Shown here in pieces: positions 7,365-14,974 of a stretch of 17,287 nucleotides of DNA. The DNA comes from Candidatus Omnitrophota bacterium (GTDB taxonomy: Bacteria > Omnitrophota > Gorgyraeia > B26-G9). Every line of letters starts with the position of its first letter. The stretch's first letter is position 1. The translations under genes were made by a program, and so were the position numbers. Under the pieces are notes generated by a model. The model saw nothing but the letters and a program-made list of their open reading frames with translations. It was not told the origin of the DNA and did no database searches. Location: contig QNCH01000007.1 of the NCBI GenBank assembly GCA_003645745.1, positions 1-17,287 on the forward strand, given 5' to 3'.

Positions 7365-7895
7365 ATGATACAGCGTTTTTTTTATGGTGAGACAAAGCTA
7401 GTTATATGGATAGGTATAGTCATTTTTGTAAGTCTGTTTTTTACTGGCGGTAGGATTATATGGAATCAAAATATGGATAAATTATCTTTTTACAAAGAGC
7501 AGCGTATTCGGATAGAATTAGAAAATGAAGTGGCATTAAAGCTGAACAAACTGAAAAAAATTAAAGAAAATTTAAAGCCGATTAGTGAAAGTTCATATTT
7601 TTTATCCGAGGTGGCGAAGATTGTTGGTAAATTAAACTTAAAGATGGTTTCAATTTTAGTGCTGCCTATAGCGAAACGTAAAGAATTTGTGAAATTATTT
7701 GTAAATTTGGAATTAAATTCTACATATCATGAATTGGGAGCTTTTATTAGTAGTCTTGAAAAAGCAGACTTTTTTATTAATGTTGATAAATTGTTAATCT
7801 CTGGGGAAAGAGATAATTTAAAAGCAAATACACGGGTTAAAGCTTTGTTGGTACTTAGTACATTTTATTTAACTGATACTGTCATGGAGAACTGA
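7365..7895 (+). CDS. pilO: PilO-like inner membrane alignment protein
   Basis: 176 aa: one membrane helix (about 12-31), a coiled-coil stretch rich in K/E/L (about 40-70), then a small alpha/beta domain (about 75-170) with the LNSTYHELGAFISSLEKADFFINVDKLLI core typical of PilO. In known systems PilO pairs with PilN in the periplasm to link platform and secretin. SD GGAGAAG (7350-7356) precedes the ATG by 8 nt. It overlaps the next gene by one base (TGATG), indicating coupling. Sequence similarity alone is modest; the assignment rests on fold pattern plus operon position. Confidence 0.75.
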   Translation: MIQRFFYGETKLVIWIGIVIFVSLFFTGGRIIWNQNMDKLSFYKEQRIRIELENEVALKLNKLKKIKENLKPISESSYFLSEVAKIVGKLNLKMVSILVLPIAKRKEFVKLFVNLELNSTYHELGAFISSLEKADFFINVDKLLISGERDNLKANTRVKALLVLSTFYLTDTVMEN

Positions 7896-8323
7896 TGGGT
7901 AAAAAAGGGTTAAGTATTTTTGTTTTTGCGGGAGTACTTTTATTATTTGCCGGACTTGTGTCAGCAAAAAATGTGTCTAAACGCGCGTTATCAGATACAC
8001 AATTGGTTAAGGATTTACAGTACACTGGAGCTGCGGCTAAACGGGATCCCTTTGGGTTGCCTCTGGTTTTGGAGAGGCACTTTTTTACGCCTAAAAATGT
8101 AATTGACAAGAACAAAAAAGAGGCAGAAATTAAGTTACCTCAAATTAAATTGCAGGGTATAATTTGGAATTCAAAACGAGCTCAGGCAATTGTTAATGGT
8201 TCAGTGATGAAAGTAGGCGATTATATTGATAATTTTGAAATAAAAGAAATCACAAAACAAAATTTGATTTTATTCTTCAAAGGTAAAGAGTATAAATATG
8301 ATGTTGGGCGTTCAAAATTTTAG
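7895..8323 (+). CDS. pilP: PilP-like periplasmic pilus protein
   Basis: 142 aa with a signal peptide (about 1-24, cleavage near VSA). Then comes an unstructured stretch with the RDPFGLPL motif and a small beta domain from LPQIKLQGIIWNSKRAQAIVNG to the end. PQIKLQGI...QAIVNGSVMKVGD is the PilP/GspC HR-domain pattern that contacts the N0 domain of the secretin. No lipobox cysteine is seen, so unlike classical PilP it is probably not a lipoprotein. The start overlaps the pilO stop, and the stop lies inside the strong SD (AGGAGGGG) of pilQ. Confidence 0.75.
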   Translation: MGKKGLSIFVFAGVLLLFAGLVSAKNVSKRALSDTQLVKDLQYTGAAAKRDPFGLPLVLERHFFTPKNVIDKNKKEAEIKLPQIKLQGIIWNSKRAQAIVNGSVMKVGDYIDNFEIKEITKQNLILFFKGKEYKYDVGRSKF

Positions 8324-8334
8324 GAGGGGAGTTA

Positions 8335-9924
8335 ATGAGAAAGATATTTCTATTACTGGATATTTTTATTTTATGCTTTTTTTACGTTGCCGGGTATAGT
8401 GAAAATAATGTATTCGCGCAGACAAGTTATGAGATTGAGGATGACATCGAAATTAGTAGTAGGGATGATGAAAAGTTAGTTTCTTTAGATTTTAAAGAAG
8501 CACAGTTAAAAGATGTACTTAAAGTTTTTTCTCAACAAGCAGGATTAAATTTTGTGGCAAGTCAGGATGTTGAGGATAAGGCAATTACGCTTTATATGGA
8601 AAATGTACTGGTTGACGATGCTTTAAACTGTTTGCTTAAAGCAAATAATTTGAAGCTGTTGCAACAGCCTAAAAGCAATATTATCATTGTCGTGCCTATG
8701 CAGGTAGAAAAAATTAAGACGGACACAAAAATTTATCGGTTGCGGTATTTACATGGGAAAGGCCCGTCTCTTGGTAAGGAAGACAGCAAGAATGATAAAG
8801 AGAATTCTGTAAGAGAATTTTTGGAACCTGTATTATCAGAACATGGCACAATGGTTGAATTTTCTAACGTACTTTTGATTACAGATATTCCTGAAAGGTT
8901 TAAATTAATTGATAAGATAATTGATGAACTTGACCAGCCGATTCCAGAAGTAATGTTAGAAGTGGAACTTATTGAAACAACCTCGGATTTTCTTGAGGAT
9001 TTAGGTACAAAATGGAATAAAGAAATTGCTAAATACTCCGGGCCTGCCAGGGCAACGCCTTTTCCCTATACTAAATGGGAAGATGTTGACAATCGTGGAT
9101 GTCCAGAGATATTTGAAATACCAGGCTTTGATTTTTCTTATGGATTGATTTCTTCAGCAGGGCTTAATTGGATTGTAGAAATGTTGAAAACTGATACAAA
9201 CACTAAATTTTTGTCAAAGCCGCGGATTTTAGTTCAGGATAGGGAGTTGGCTGAAATTGCGATTACTGCTGATCAGGTTGTTTCATTGGAATCAATTATG
9301 ACTACAGGTGGTGGTGTCGCGACGATAAAGACTACAGTAAATAGGATGGAGATAGGCACTACTTTAAAGATACTTCCCATGATTAACAAGGAAGAGAGAT
9401 ATGTTTCGTTAATGATTGAGCCGAGTATTTCAAGGCCTGTAGATTCTAATTTTAAATCTCCTGATGGGATAGCTTATATTGACCCTCATACGCGAGATTT
9501 GCATACAGTAGTAATGGTTAAGGATGAAGATACGGTGGCTATTGGGGGATTTATTACAACCGATGATCTTGAAGTCAGTACAAAAGTTCCATTTTTAGGC
9601 GAGATTCCTTTCTTTGGAGCATTGTTTAGGCATAAGCATACTAAACGAGTAGATAAGGAATTATTAATTTTTATTACGCCTAAAATTATTTTGCCTACAG
9701 ATAAAGTGGATATTTTTATTAATAAGAAAGAGCAGACATCAGCGTCTTTAGAACAACAAGGACAGTCAGTTAAATCAGTGACTGCTATAAAACAGGCAAC
9801 AGAAAGTTTTGTTGGGATGAATACAAAAACAGTAGAATCTACGCAATTTAGGGAACAAGATGATTTTATTCTGGACATGGCATTAGAAAGTATGGAAATA
9901 CAGTCTATAGATTTAGTAAAATAA
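8335..9924 (+). CDS. pilQ: PilQ/GspD-family secretin
   Basis: Outer-membrane channel for the pilus, 529 aa. An N-terminal hydrophobic signal (about 1-28) ends near VFAQ. Then an STN/N0 domain (VSLDFKEAQLKDVLKVFSQQ), an N1-like domain reaching LLITDIPERFKLIDKIIDELDQP, and the secretin core from PEVMLEVELIETTSDFLEDLG to LLIFITPKII. The core contains DEDTVAIGGFI and VPFLGEIPFFGALF. The roughly 60-residue tail after the core is Ser/Gln/Thr-rich and could bind a pilotin or peptidoglycan; I cannot tell which. It lacks AMIN domains, as expected for a short PilQ. The excellent SD AGGAGGGGAG suggests high translation. Last gene before the 670-bp gap. Confidence 0.93.
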   Translation: MRKIFLLLDIFILCFFYVAGYSENNVFAQTSYEIEDDIEISSRDDEKLVSLDFKEAQLKDVLKVFSQQAGLNFVASQDVEDKAITLYMENVLVDDALNCLLKANNLKLLQQPKSNIIIVVPMQVEKIKTDTKIYRLRYLHGKGPSLGKEDSKNDKENSVREFLEPVLSEHGTMVEFSNVLLITDIPERFKLIDKIIDELDQPIPEVMLEVELIETTSDFLEDLGTKWNKEIAKYSGPARATPFPYTKWEDVDNRGCPEIFEIPGFDFSYGLISSAGLNWIVEMLKTDTNTKFLSKPRILVQDRELAEIAITADQVVSLESIMTTGGGVATIKTTVNRMEIGTTLKILPMINKEERYVSLMIEPSISRPVDSNFKSPDGIAYIDPHTRDLHTVVMVKDEDTVAIGGFITTDDLEVSTKVPFLGEIPFFGALFRHKHTKRVDKELLIFITPKIILPTDKVDIFINKKEQTSASLEQQGQSVKSVTAIKQATESFVGMNTKTVESTQFREQDDFILDMALESMEIQSIDLVK

Positions 9925-9974
9925 GTGCCTCGTTAATAAAATTTGTGAGTAGAAACAAATGTAGCGATAGGTTC

Positions 9975-10003
9975 TGCCTGTGCGTGCCGCACGCAGACAG
10001 GCA
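9975..10003. repeat. GC-rich REP-like palindrome
   Basis: TGCCTG + TGCGTGC, one-base centre, GCACGCA, a GA bulge, then CAGGCA: 13 paired bases. Strikingly GC-rich for this DNA. No T tract follows, so a REP-type repeat is likelier than an intrinsic terminator. It lies 50 bp past pilQ. Confidence 0.7.
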
Positions 10004-10056
10004 TGGCTTGTCCAATACAAAATTTAATAATGAAACGAATTAAAAACCAGAATTTT

Positions 10057-10083
10057 GAATTCAGCAGGGAAAAAAAGAAAGCT
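10057..10083 (+). repeat. 27-bp dispersed repeat, copy 2
   Basis: Starts GAATTCAGCAGGGA and matches 2634-2660 at 23 of 27 positions. It lies 48 bp before element A copy 4. Confidence 0.5.
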
Positions 10084-10131
10084 AAAAGATTATTGTTTAA
10101 GGTTTATTAGCCTCGTATATTTTATATAATA

Positions 10132-10290
10132 GATACTCAAACGCAATTGGTTTGTCCCCTCACGCTGCATCTTGAAACGTTCATCACATTGGCCAAACCT
10201 CAACGCAATGAGTTGCGCCTGCGGTTTGGCTTAGGTCAGGTCGTTCCAATCTACACTACAGGGTTTACAAATTTATTACGTTTGAGTATA
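10132..10290 (-). repeat. Element A copy 4 (159 bp, degenerate R arm)
   Basis: Ends GATACTCAAACGCAATTGG and TTACGTTTGAGTATA, with a tip CCAAACC...GGTTTGG. The R arm has lost about 10 bp and the small-ORF frame is broken. The R end faces the pilQ side, and no start codon is nearby. The L end faces pilB, 304 bp away. The L arm is also shortened (CTACAGGG runs straight into TTTACAA). Confidence 0.88.
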
Positions 10291-10333
10291 GGTTGATGTT
10301 GAAAATTTTGATGAGTATTACCAAATAAGGGAT

Positions 10334-10504
10334 TGTAACGAAATAAATGTTGCATTTATATTCACAGATTTAGGTCAATTTTGTTTGATCTGATTGAACG
10401 ATTTTTGAGGCGTACTTGAGGTACTCCTGAGAAAATTGTGATTGAAAAGCAAAGAAAGATGGCCTGAAGGTGTGAGATAGAAATGTAATATTTATTTCGT
10501 TACA
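10334..10504. repeat. Element B: 171-bp fold-back element
   Basis: Terminal inverted repeats of 24 bp (10334-10357 and 10481-10504) match at 22 of 24 positions, starting TGTAACGAAATAAATG. The arms continue to pair imperfectly to a central hairpin near GGCGTAC-TTGAG-GTACTCC. No sequence similarity to element A. Could be a miniature non-autonomous transposon or a structured RNA; single copy in this window. Confidence 0.8.
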
Positions 10505-10545
10505 GTGCGTTATGGTAAATTTAAAATTAATTTTGAGGCAAAAAA

Positions 10546-10572
10546 ATGAGAATTATGAATGGTCAATGTTAA
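10546..10572 (+). CDS. Possible 8-codon leader ORF before pilB
   Basis: ATG preceded by GAGG (spacing 8), encoding MRIMNGQC then TAA, 22 nt before pilB. A short ORF like this could arise by chance; listed only because the region otherwise lacks a function. Confidence 0.15.
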   Translation: MRIMNGQC

Positions 10573-10594
10573 AATTTAAATTTAAAGGGTATAG

Positions 10595-12292
10595 ATGATT
10601 AAATTAGAATTAAAATTAGGTGACATACTTTTAAAACAAAATATTATTACTCAAGGAGATATTGAAAATGCTCTTAATGAGCAGAAAAATACAAATGATA
10701 AGTTGGGTGATATTTTAATTAAAGCTGGTGTTTGTACAGAGACTGATATCGCTATCGCTCTTTCAAAACAATTGGGTATATTATTTGTGTCTATAGCAAA
10801 AGGCCTTTTAGTGCCGAATATATATCAGGAGCTGGAAAAGTTGATCCCTGAGAATTATGCCCGTTATCATAGAGTTGTGCCTCTTTCAAGGTATTTGCAT
10901 CGCATAACTGTAGCTTTTGTTGACCCCCTGGATTTAATTACTATTGATGATATTATGAAAATGACCGGTTGCGATGTTACAGTGGTAGTTTGCTCTGGAA
11001 CAGATCTTAATATTATTTTAGATGATTTTTATCAAAGCCAGGATATAAAAAAGAAAAAAATTCAAGAGCAGTTTATCTTAACAGAGCAGGATTTGGGGAA
11101 ACAAGAACAAGTTGATATTCGCAATATATTTTCTGAATCAGAAGCTGCTCCGATTATAAAATTTGTTGATTTGATTATAATGGAAGCCATAAATAAAAGG
11201 GCTTCAGACATTCATATAGAGCATTTTGAAAATCGTGTAAGTTTACGTTATCGTATAGATGGAGTTTTGTATGAAGAGAATTCTCCTGATCCTAGAATAT
11301 ACTTTGCAGTTATTTCAAGGGTGAAAATTTTAGCAAAGATGGACATTGCTGAGCGCCGTTTGCCTCAAGATGGTGGTTTTTCTCTTTCTTTTAGTGATAG
11401 AGTTATTGACATACGGGTCTCCAGTTTACCGACTATTTTTGGTGAAAAAATAGTGATGAGAATTTTAGACCAGACAAATTTACCGCTAGAATTTGGTTTT
11501 TTAGGTATAGATGACCATGATTTGAAAGTGTTAACTAAGGCGATTTATCGTCCATATGGAATGATTTTTATCTCAGGGCCTACTGGTGCAGGTAAGTCAA
11601 CTACATTGTATAGTGTTTTAAATACTATAAAGGGCCCTAATAAAAATATTGTTACAGTAGAGGATCCTGTGGAATATAAGCTTGATGGGATAAATCAGGT
11701 TCAGGTTAAACCGCTAATCGGCTTGAATTTTGCAAGTAGTTTGCGTTCTTTTTTGCGGCAAGACCCTGATGTAATTATGGTAGGTGAAGTACGTGATTTA
11801 GAAACAGCGCAAATGTGTATAAGGGCAGCGCTTACAGGGCATTTAGTCTTAAGTACGCTGCATACTAATGATGCTGCTTCTACTGTAACCAGAATTATGG
11901 ATATAGGGATAGAGCCTTTTTTGTTAGTTTCCGGACTTCGTTTAGTTGTTGCTCAACGTTTATTAAGACGTTTATGTGAACATTGTAAAGAACGAGTAGA
12001 TACAAAATCTGATGTCAGGTTTAAAAATATAAAAATAACTGGTGATGTCTATCAAAGTAAAGGGTGTGAGAAATGCCGTTTTACTGGCTATAAAGGACGT
12101 ATAGGAATTTTTGAGTTTTTGTCTATAAGTGAAGAGATTAGAACAATGATTTATTATCGCAAAGCAAGTGATGAAATTAAAAATAGGGCAAGAGAATTAG
12201 GTATGCGGTCTTTATATGAGGCAGGACTTGCCAGAGTGAATGAAGGGCTAACTTCTTTAGAGGAAGTGTTGGCAGTTGCTATTGATGAGTAA
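10595..12292 (+). CDS. pilB: Type IV pilus extension ATPase PilB (GspE family)
   Basis: Cytoplasmic hexameric ATPase that powers pilus polymerisation, 565 aa, full length. The N terminus has two tandem MshEN-type motifs (LGDILLKQNIITQGDIENALNEQ and LGDILIKAGVCTETDIAIALSKQ), a domain type that binds cyclic di-GMP in related ATPases. The catalytic half has Walker A GPTGAGKST (328-336), Asp-box EDPVEY, Walker B region MVGEVRD (G397-D401) and His-box STLHTNDAASTVTR. The zinc tetracysteine is CEHC and CEKC. SD AAAGGG (10584-10589) fits ATG 10595. An assembly ATPase is favoured over the PilT retraction ATPase by the MshEN domain and the zinc motif. Lies downstream of elements A and B, so it may have its own transcript. 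Confidence 0.94.
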   Translation: MIKLELKLGDILLKQNIITQGDIENALNEQKNTNDKLGDILIKAGVCTETDIAIALSKQLGILFVSIAKGLLVPNIYQELEKLIPENYARYHRVVPLSRYLHRITVAFVDPLDLITIDDIMKMTGCDVTVVVCSGTDLNIILDDFYQSQDIKKKKIQEQFILTEQDLGKQEQVDIRNIFSESEAAPIIKFVDLIIMEAINKRASDIHIEHFENRVSLRYRIDGVLYEENSPDPRIYFAVISRVKILAKMDIAERRLPQDGGFSLSFSDRVIDIRVSSLPTIFGEKIVMRILDQTNLPLEFGFLGIDDHDLKVLTKAIYRPYGMIFISGPTGAGKSTTLYSVLNTIKGPNKNIVTVEDPVEYKLDGINQVQVKPLIGLNFASSLRSFLRQDPDVIMVGEVRDLETAQMCIRAALTGHLVLSTLHTNDAASTVTRIMDIGIEPFLLVSGLRLVVAQRLLRRLCEHCKERVDTKSDVRFKNIKITGDVYQSKGCEKCRFTGYKGRIGIFEFLSISEEIRTMIYYRKASDEIKNRARELGMRSLYEAGLARVNEGLTSLEEVLAVAIDE

Positions 12293-12357
12293 AAAATATT
12301 TTCTGAAAAATGCATTAAGGAATTAAAATACTCTCCGCGTCTATAAGTATGGAATTT

Positions 12358-12540
12358 TATACTCAAATGCAATTTGTTTGTAAAATTTAGGCGTTTCCCT
12401 GTGCTGTAAGTTGGAACGTTCTGCCCTAAGTCAAACCTTAGGCGCAGCAAGTTGCGCTTAAGGTTTTGCGAATGAAGAACGTTTCAAGATGCAGTGCCGG
12501 GAAATGTCATAAAATTGCAAACAGATTACGTTTGAGTATA
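12358..12540 (+). repeat. Element A copy 5 (full length, 183 bp)
   Basis: Ends TATACTCAAATGC and ACGTTTGAGTATA. The tip stem CAAACCTTAGGCGCAGC pairs with GTTGCGCTTAAGG, with two C-to-T changes that preserve pairing as G-U in RNA. It separates pilB from pilC. The R end faces pilC, 73 nt before its ATG. Confidence 0.93.
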
Positions 12541-12633
12541 TCGTTGGAATCGTTTTTTAATCTCTATAATCAGTCCTGTTGTTTTTTTGAGCAGGCCATA
12601 AATAGGTGTGAGAATGTCAGATTTTTTATATAA
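12472..12633 (+). CDS. Putative 53-aa leader ORF in element A copy 5
   Basis: Starts MKNVSRCSAGKCHKI in the R arm, with AAGG (12460-12463, spacing 8) lying in the tip stem. The frame stays open for 30 codons beyond the element and stops 20 nt into pilC in a different frame. The C-terminal part is not shared with other copies. The overlap could couple translation of pilC, but coding is unproven. Confidence 0.33.
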   Translation: MKNVSRCSAGKCHKIANRLRLSISLESFFNLYNQSCCFFEQAINRCENVRFFI

Positions 12634-13849
12634 AGCCAGAGACAACGAAGGAAATCTTGTCCAAGGAACTATAACGGCTGAAAACCAGAGTGAAATCATA
12701 GATGTTTTACAACGCAGAAAACTATTTGTAACTTCAATTCAAGAGATTCTTTTAAATAAAGGTAAAGAATTAACATCTTTTAATTTTAAAAAGGGAATCA
12801 GTTTTTCTCGAAGAGTAAAAAATGATGATTTATGTATATTTGCCAGGCAATTATCTACACTTTTAGGTGCTGGGGTTCCTCTTTTACGTTCTCTTAATGT
12901 TTTAAGCGCGCAGATTTCAAGTATTCCATTGCGAGAGGCAGTAGATAAGCTGCATATAGATATTCAAGGAGGCAGCACTTTAAGGGATGCGCTTGAACGT
13001 CACCCTAAAATTTTTTCTTCATTTTGGGTAAATTTAGTTGGTACTGGAGAGGCTTCAGGACAATTATCTTCAGTATTAATGCAAATCGCGCAATATTTCG
13101 AGCAATCAGGATCATTGCAGCGCAAGGTTATTAACGCGATGATTTATCCTGCAGTTCTTCTTGGTGTTTGCATTTTTGCTGTGGGTGTGTTTATGTTTAA
13201 AATATTTCCTCAATTTACGAAAATGTTTGCTACTTTTAATGCTGAATTGCCTGCATTTACGCAAACTATAATAAACATCAGTGATTTTATTCGGCGGTTT
13301 TTTTTCCTTATGTTTTTAGCCTCCGGTGTTTTAATATTTTTATTTAAAGCTTTTTTCCGTACAGAGAAAGGAAAATTATTACGTGATAGTTTTTTTTTAA
13401 AACTGCCGGTTTTAGGAGATTTATTTAGACAAATTGCAATTTCTAATTTTAGTAGAGGTTTGGGAGCGATGATTGCCAGTGGTGTTCCTATCCTCTATGC
13501 ATTGGACATTGTGACTAATACTATAGGCAACAAAGTGATCGAAAATGCTTTAAAAATGGTAAAGGATAGTGTGCGAGAGGGAAAAAGTATTGCTGAACCA
13601 CTTGAAAAGTCTGGTGTTTTTCCATCAATGGTTATTTTGATGGTAAATGTAGGAGAGGAAACAGGAGAGTTATCTGATATGCTTAAGCATGTATCTGAAT
13701 TTTATGAAGAACGTATAACTGGTTTAGTTGATAGATTATCGTCATTGATTGAACCATTTATTTTACTTTTTATGGGGGGAATTATTGGTGTTTTAGTAAT
13801 AGCAATGTTTTTGCCAATATTTAAGCTGGCAACAGCAATTAGATTGTAA
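12614..13849 (+). CDS. pilC: Type IV pilus platform protein PilC (GspF family)
   Basis: Polytopic inner membrane protein that couples the PilB motor to pilin assembly, 411 aa. Two GspF domains are present: the first from FARQLSTLLGAGVPLLRSLNVL (about 75-200), the second from FSRGLGAMIASGVPILYALDIV (about 276-400). Membrane segments follow the first domain (about 167-190), lie near 222-246, and close the protein (about 378-400). N-terminal FLYKARDNEGNLVQG is typical. ATG 12614 is preferred over GTG 12608 because SD AGGTG (12604-12608) is then 5 nt upstream. A small ORF from element A overlaps the start. The first pilin follows 23 nt downstream. Confidence 0.94.
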   Translation: MSDFLYKARDNEGNLVQGTITAENQSEIIDVLQRRKLFVTSIQEILLNKGKELTSFNFKKGISFSRRVKNDDLCIFARQLSTLLGAGVPLLRSLNVLSAQISSIPLREAVDKLHIDIQGGSTLRDALERHPKIFSSFWVNLVGTGEASGQLSSVLMQIAQYFEQSGSLQRKVINAMIYPAVLLGVCIFAVGVFMFKIFPQFTKMFATFNAELPAFTQTIINISDFIRRFFFLMFLASGVLIFLFKAFFRTEKGKLLRDSFFLKLPVLGDLFRQIAISNFSRGLGAMIASGVPILYALDIVTNTIGNKVIENALKMVKDSVREGKSIAEPLEKSGVFPSMVILMVNVGEETGELSDMLKHVSEFYEERITGLVDRLSSLIEPFILLFMGGIIGVLVIAMFLPIFKLATAIRL

Positions 13850-13872
13850 AAAAAGGTTATGAGGGAGTAATT

Positions 13873-14271
13873 ATTAAAAATAAAGCGTTTACATTAATTG
13901 AATTGGTGCTCGTAACAAGTTTAATTGTTATACTTGCTGGAATTGCTCTTCCCAATTATTTTCATGCAATGGAGAGAGTTAAGGGTAAAGGTGCACGTTC
14001 TATTTTAAAAGTAATGCGTGCAGCGGAAAAATCATATAGCTCTGAGTCTAGAATTTTTACAGATCTTGCTATAAATGTAGATAGTGATTGGGCATCCATA
14101 GGATTGGAAAATCCTAATAATAATACTAACAAAGTTTTTTCATATAGCCTGACAACAACTGCTCTTGGTACTGGATTTACCGCAACAGCAACCAGGATTG
14201 GTGGTTCTAATAATGGTGAGACGATTACTCTTACAGAGAATGGCGTATGGGGTGGGGATTGGACCATTTGA
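13873..14271 (+). CDS. Type IV pilin 1, apparent ATT start
   Basis: 132-aa type IV pilin/pseudopilin. The class III leader is very short (IKNKA) followed by FTLIELVLVTSLIVILAGIALPNY, with prepilin peptidase cleavage expected between A and F and Glu at mature position 5. The globular part, ending GGDWTI, is paralogous to the next gene (roughly two thirds identical by eye). No ATG, GTG or TTG is available in frame before FTLIE; TTG 13903 would delete the leader and Glu5. Alignment with pilin 2 places ATT 13873 at the position of its ATG, with SD GGGAG (13863-13867) correctly spaced. AUU can initiate, rarely (E. coli infC). The gene could be weakly expressed or dead. It follows pilC by 23 nt. 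Confidence 0.85.
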   Translation: MKNKAFTLIELVLVTSLIVILAGIALPNYFHAMERVKGKGARSILKVMRAAEKSYSSESRIFTDLAINVDSDWASIGLENPNNNTNKVFSYSLTTTALGTGFTATATRIGGSNNGETITLTENGVWGGDWTI

Positions 14272-14361
14272 GTATAATCAGGTAATTTTTTGAGAGTTTA
14301 TTTTTGTTTGTATTTGAAATGCAATAGTGGTTAAGCTTTTAAAAAAAATAGAGGTATAATT

Positions 14362-14754
14362 ATGCGAGATAAAGGGTTCACATTGATTGAGTTGGTAATT
14401 GTAGTGAGTATAGTTGTGATACTTGCGAGTATTGCTGTCCCGAGTTATTTTCGCGCAATGGAAAGAGTTAAATCTAAAGAGGCTCGGACTACCTTAGAAG
14501 CAATGAACGCAGCGGAAAAATCGTATAACGCTGAACGCAGGATATATATAGGTCTTGCATCAGGTGTAGATACTGATTGGGCATCAATAGGCTTAGATAA
14601 TCCTAATAATAATGCTGATAGAGCTTTTTCCTACATGCTGACACCTGTTGGCGCTGGATTTATCGCAACAGCAACCAGGCGTAATGGCCCTAATAATGGT
14701 GAGACGATTACAATTACAGATGATGATACATGGGGCGGGAATTGGAGTCCTTAA
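14362..14754 (+). CDS. Type IV pilin 2
   Basis: 130-aa type IV pilin. Leader MRDKG, then FTLIELVIVVSIVVILASIAVPSYF with Glu5 of the mature protein present; cleavage is expected after Gly5. The N-terminal helix is followed by ERVKSKEARTTLEAMNAAEKSYNAERRIY and a short globular domain with an NPNNNADRAFSY turn and C-terminal GGNWSP. No disulfide-loop cysteines are present. A normal ATG with GAGG SD 7 nt upstream. A tandem duplicate of pilin 1, separated by 90 bp. Being the copy with a normal start, it is the likelier major pilin. Confidence 0.92.
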   Translation: MRDKGFTLIELVIVVSIVVILASIAVPSYFRAMERVKSKEARTTLEAMNAAEKSYNAERRIYIGLASGVDTDWASIGLDNPNNNADRAFSYMLTPVGAGFIATATRRNGPNNGETITITDDDTWGGNWSP

Positions 14755-14779
14755 ACAATAAAACTAAAATTTCTCGAAA

Positions 14780-14790
14780 TATATTCAAAC
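14780..14790 (-). repeat. Solo element A terminus beside copy 6
   Basis: TATATTCAAAC, one base before the TATACTCAAAC of copy 6, giving two tandem element ends with a 12-bp period. Could be the scar of an earlier insertion or a duplicated end. Confidence 0.5.
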
Positions 14791-14791
14791 C

Positions 14792-14974
14792 TATACTCAA
14801 ACGTAATTGGTTTGCAATTTTATAATGTCCCCATGCACCGCATCTTGAAATGTTCTTCTATCGCCAAACATCAACGTAGCAAGATGCGCCTGCGGTTTGA
14901 CTTAGGTCAGAACGTTCCAATCTAGGGCACAGTGAAACCACCTAAATTTTACAAACTAATTGCATTTGAGTATA
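14792..14974 (-). repeat. Element A copy 6 (full length, 183 bp)
   Basis: Ends TATACTCAAACGTAATTGG and GCATTTGAGTATA, lying between convergent pilin 2 and lpxB. Its L end abuts the lpxB stop codon exactly (14975-14977). No start codon lies nearby, and the small-ORF ATG is replaced by TAG. The position suits a bidirectional terminator hairpin, with TTATTTTTT following on the plus strand. Confidence 0.93.

Larger units (their letters stand above)
9925..10594. other. Repeat-filled gap between pilQ and pilB
   Basis: 670 bp with no convincing protein gene. In order it holds the GC-rich palindrome (9975-10003), the 27-bp dispersed repeat (10057-10083), element A copy 4 (10132-10290), element B (10334-10504) and a possible 8-codon leader (10546-10572). 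No T-run terminator is evident. It splits an otherwise compact pilus locus. Confidence 0.7.

Noticed and set aside
9486..9878. Antisense reading frames inside pilQ, pilin 1, dnaX, pilB end and others
   Set aside because: They lie opposite genes with clear domain matches, and show no recognisable motifs or ribosome sites.
9975..10030. Rho-independent terminator for pilQ at the GC-rich palindrome
   Set aside because: The stem is not followed by a T run; the next bases are TGGCTTGTCC.
13903..14271. TTG at 13903 as pilin 1 start
   Set aside because: It would remove the leader, the cleavage site and Glu5, which are conserved in pilin 2.
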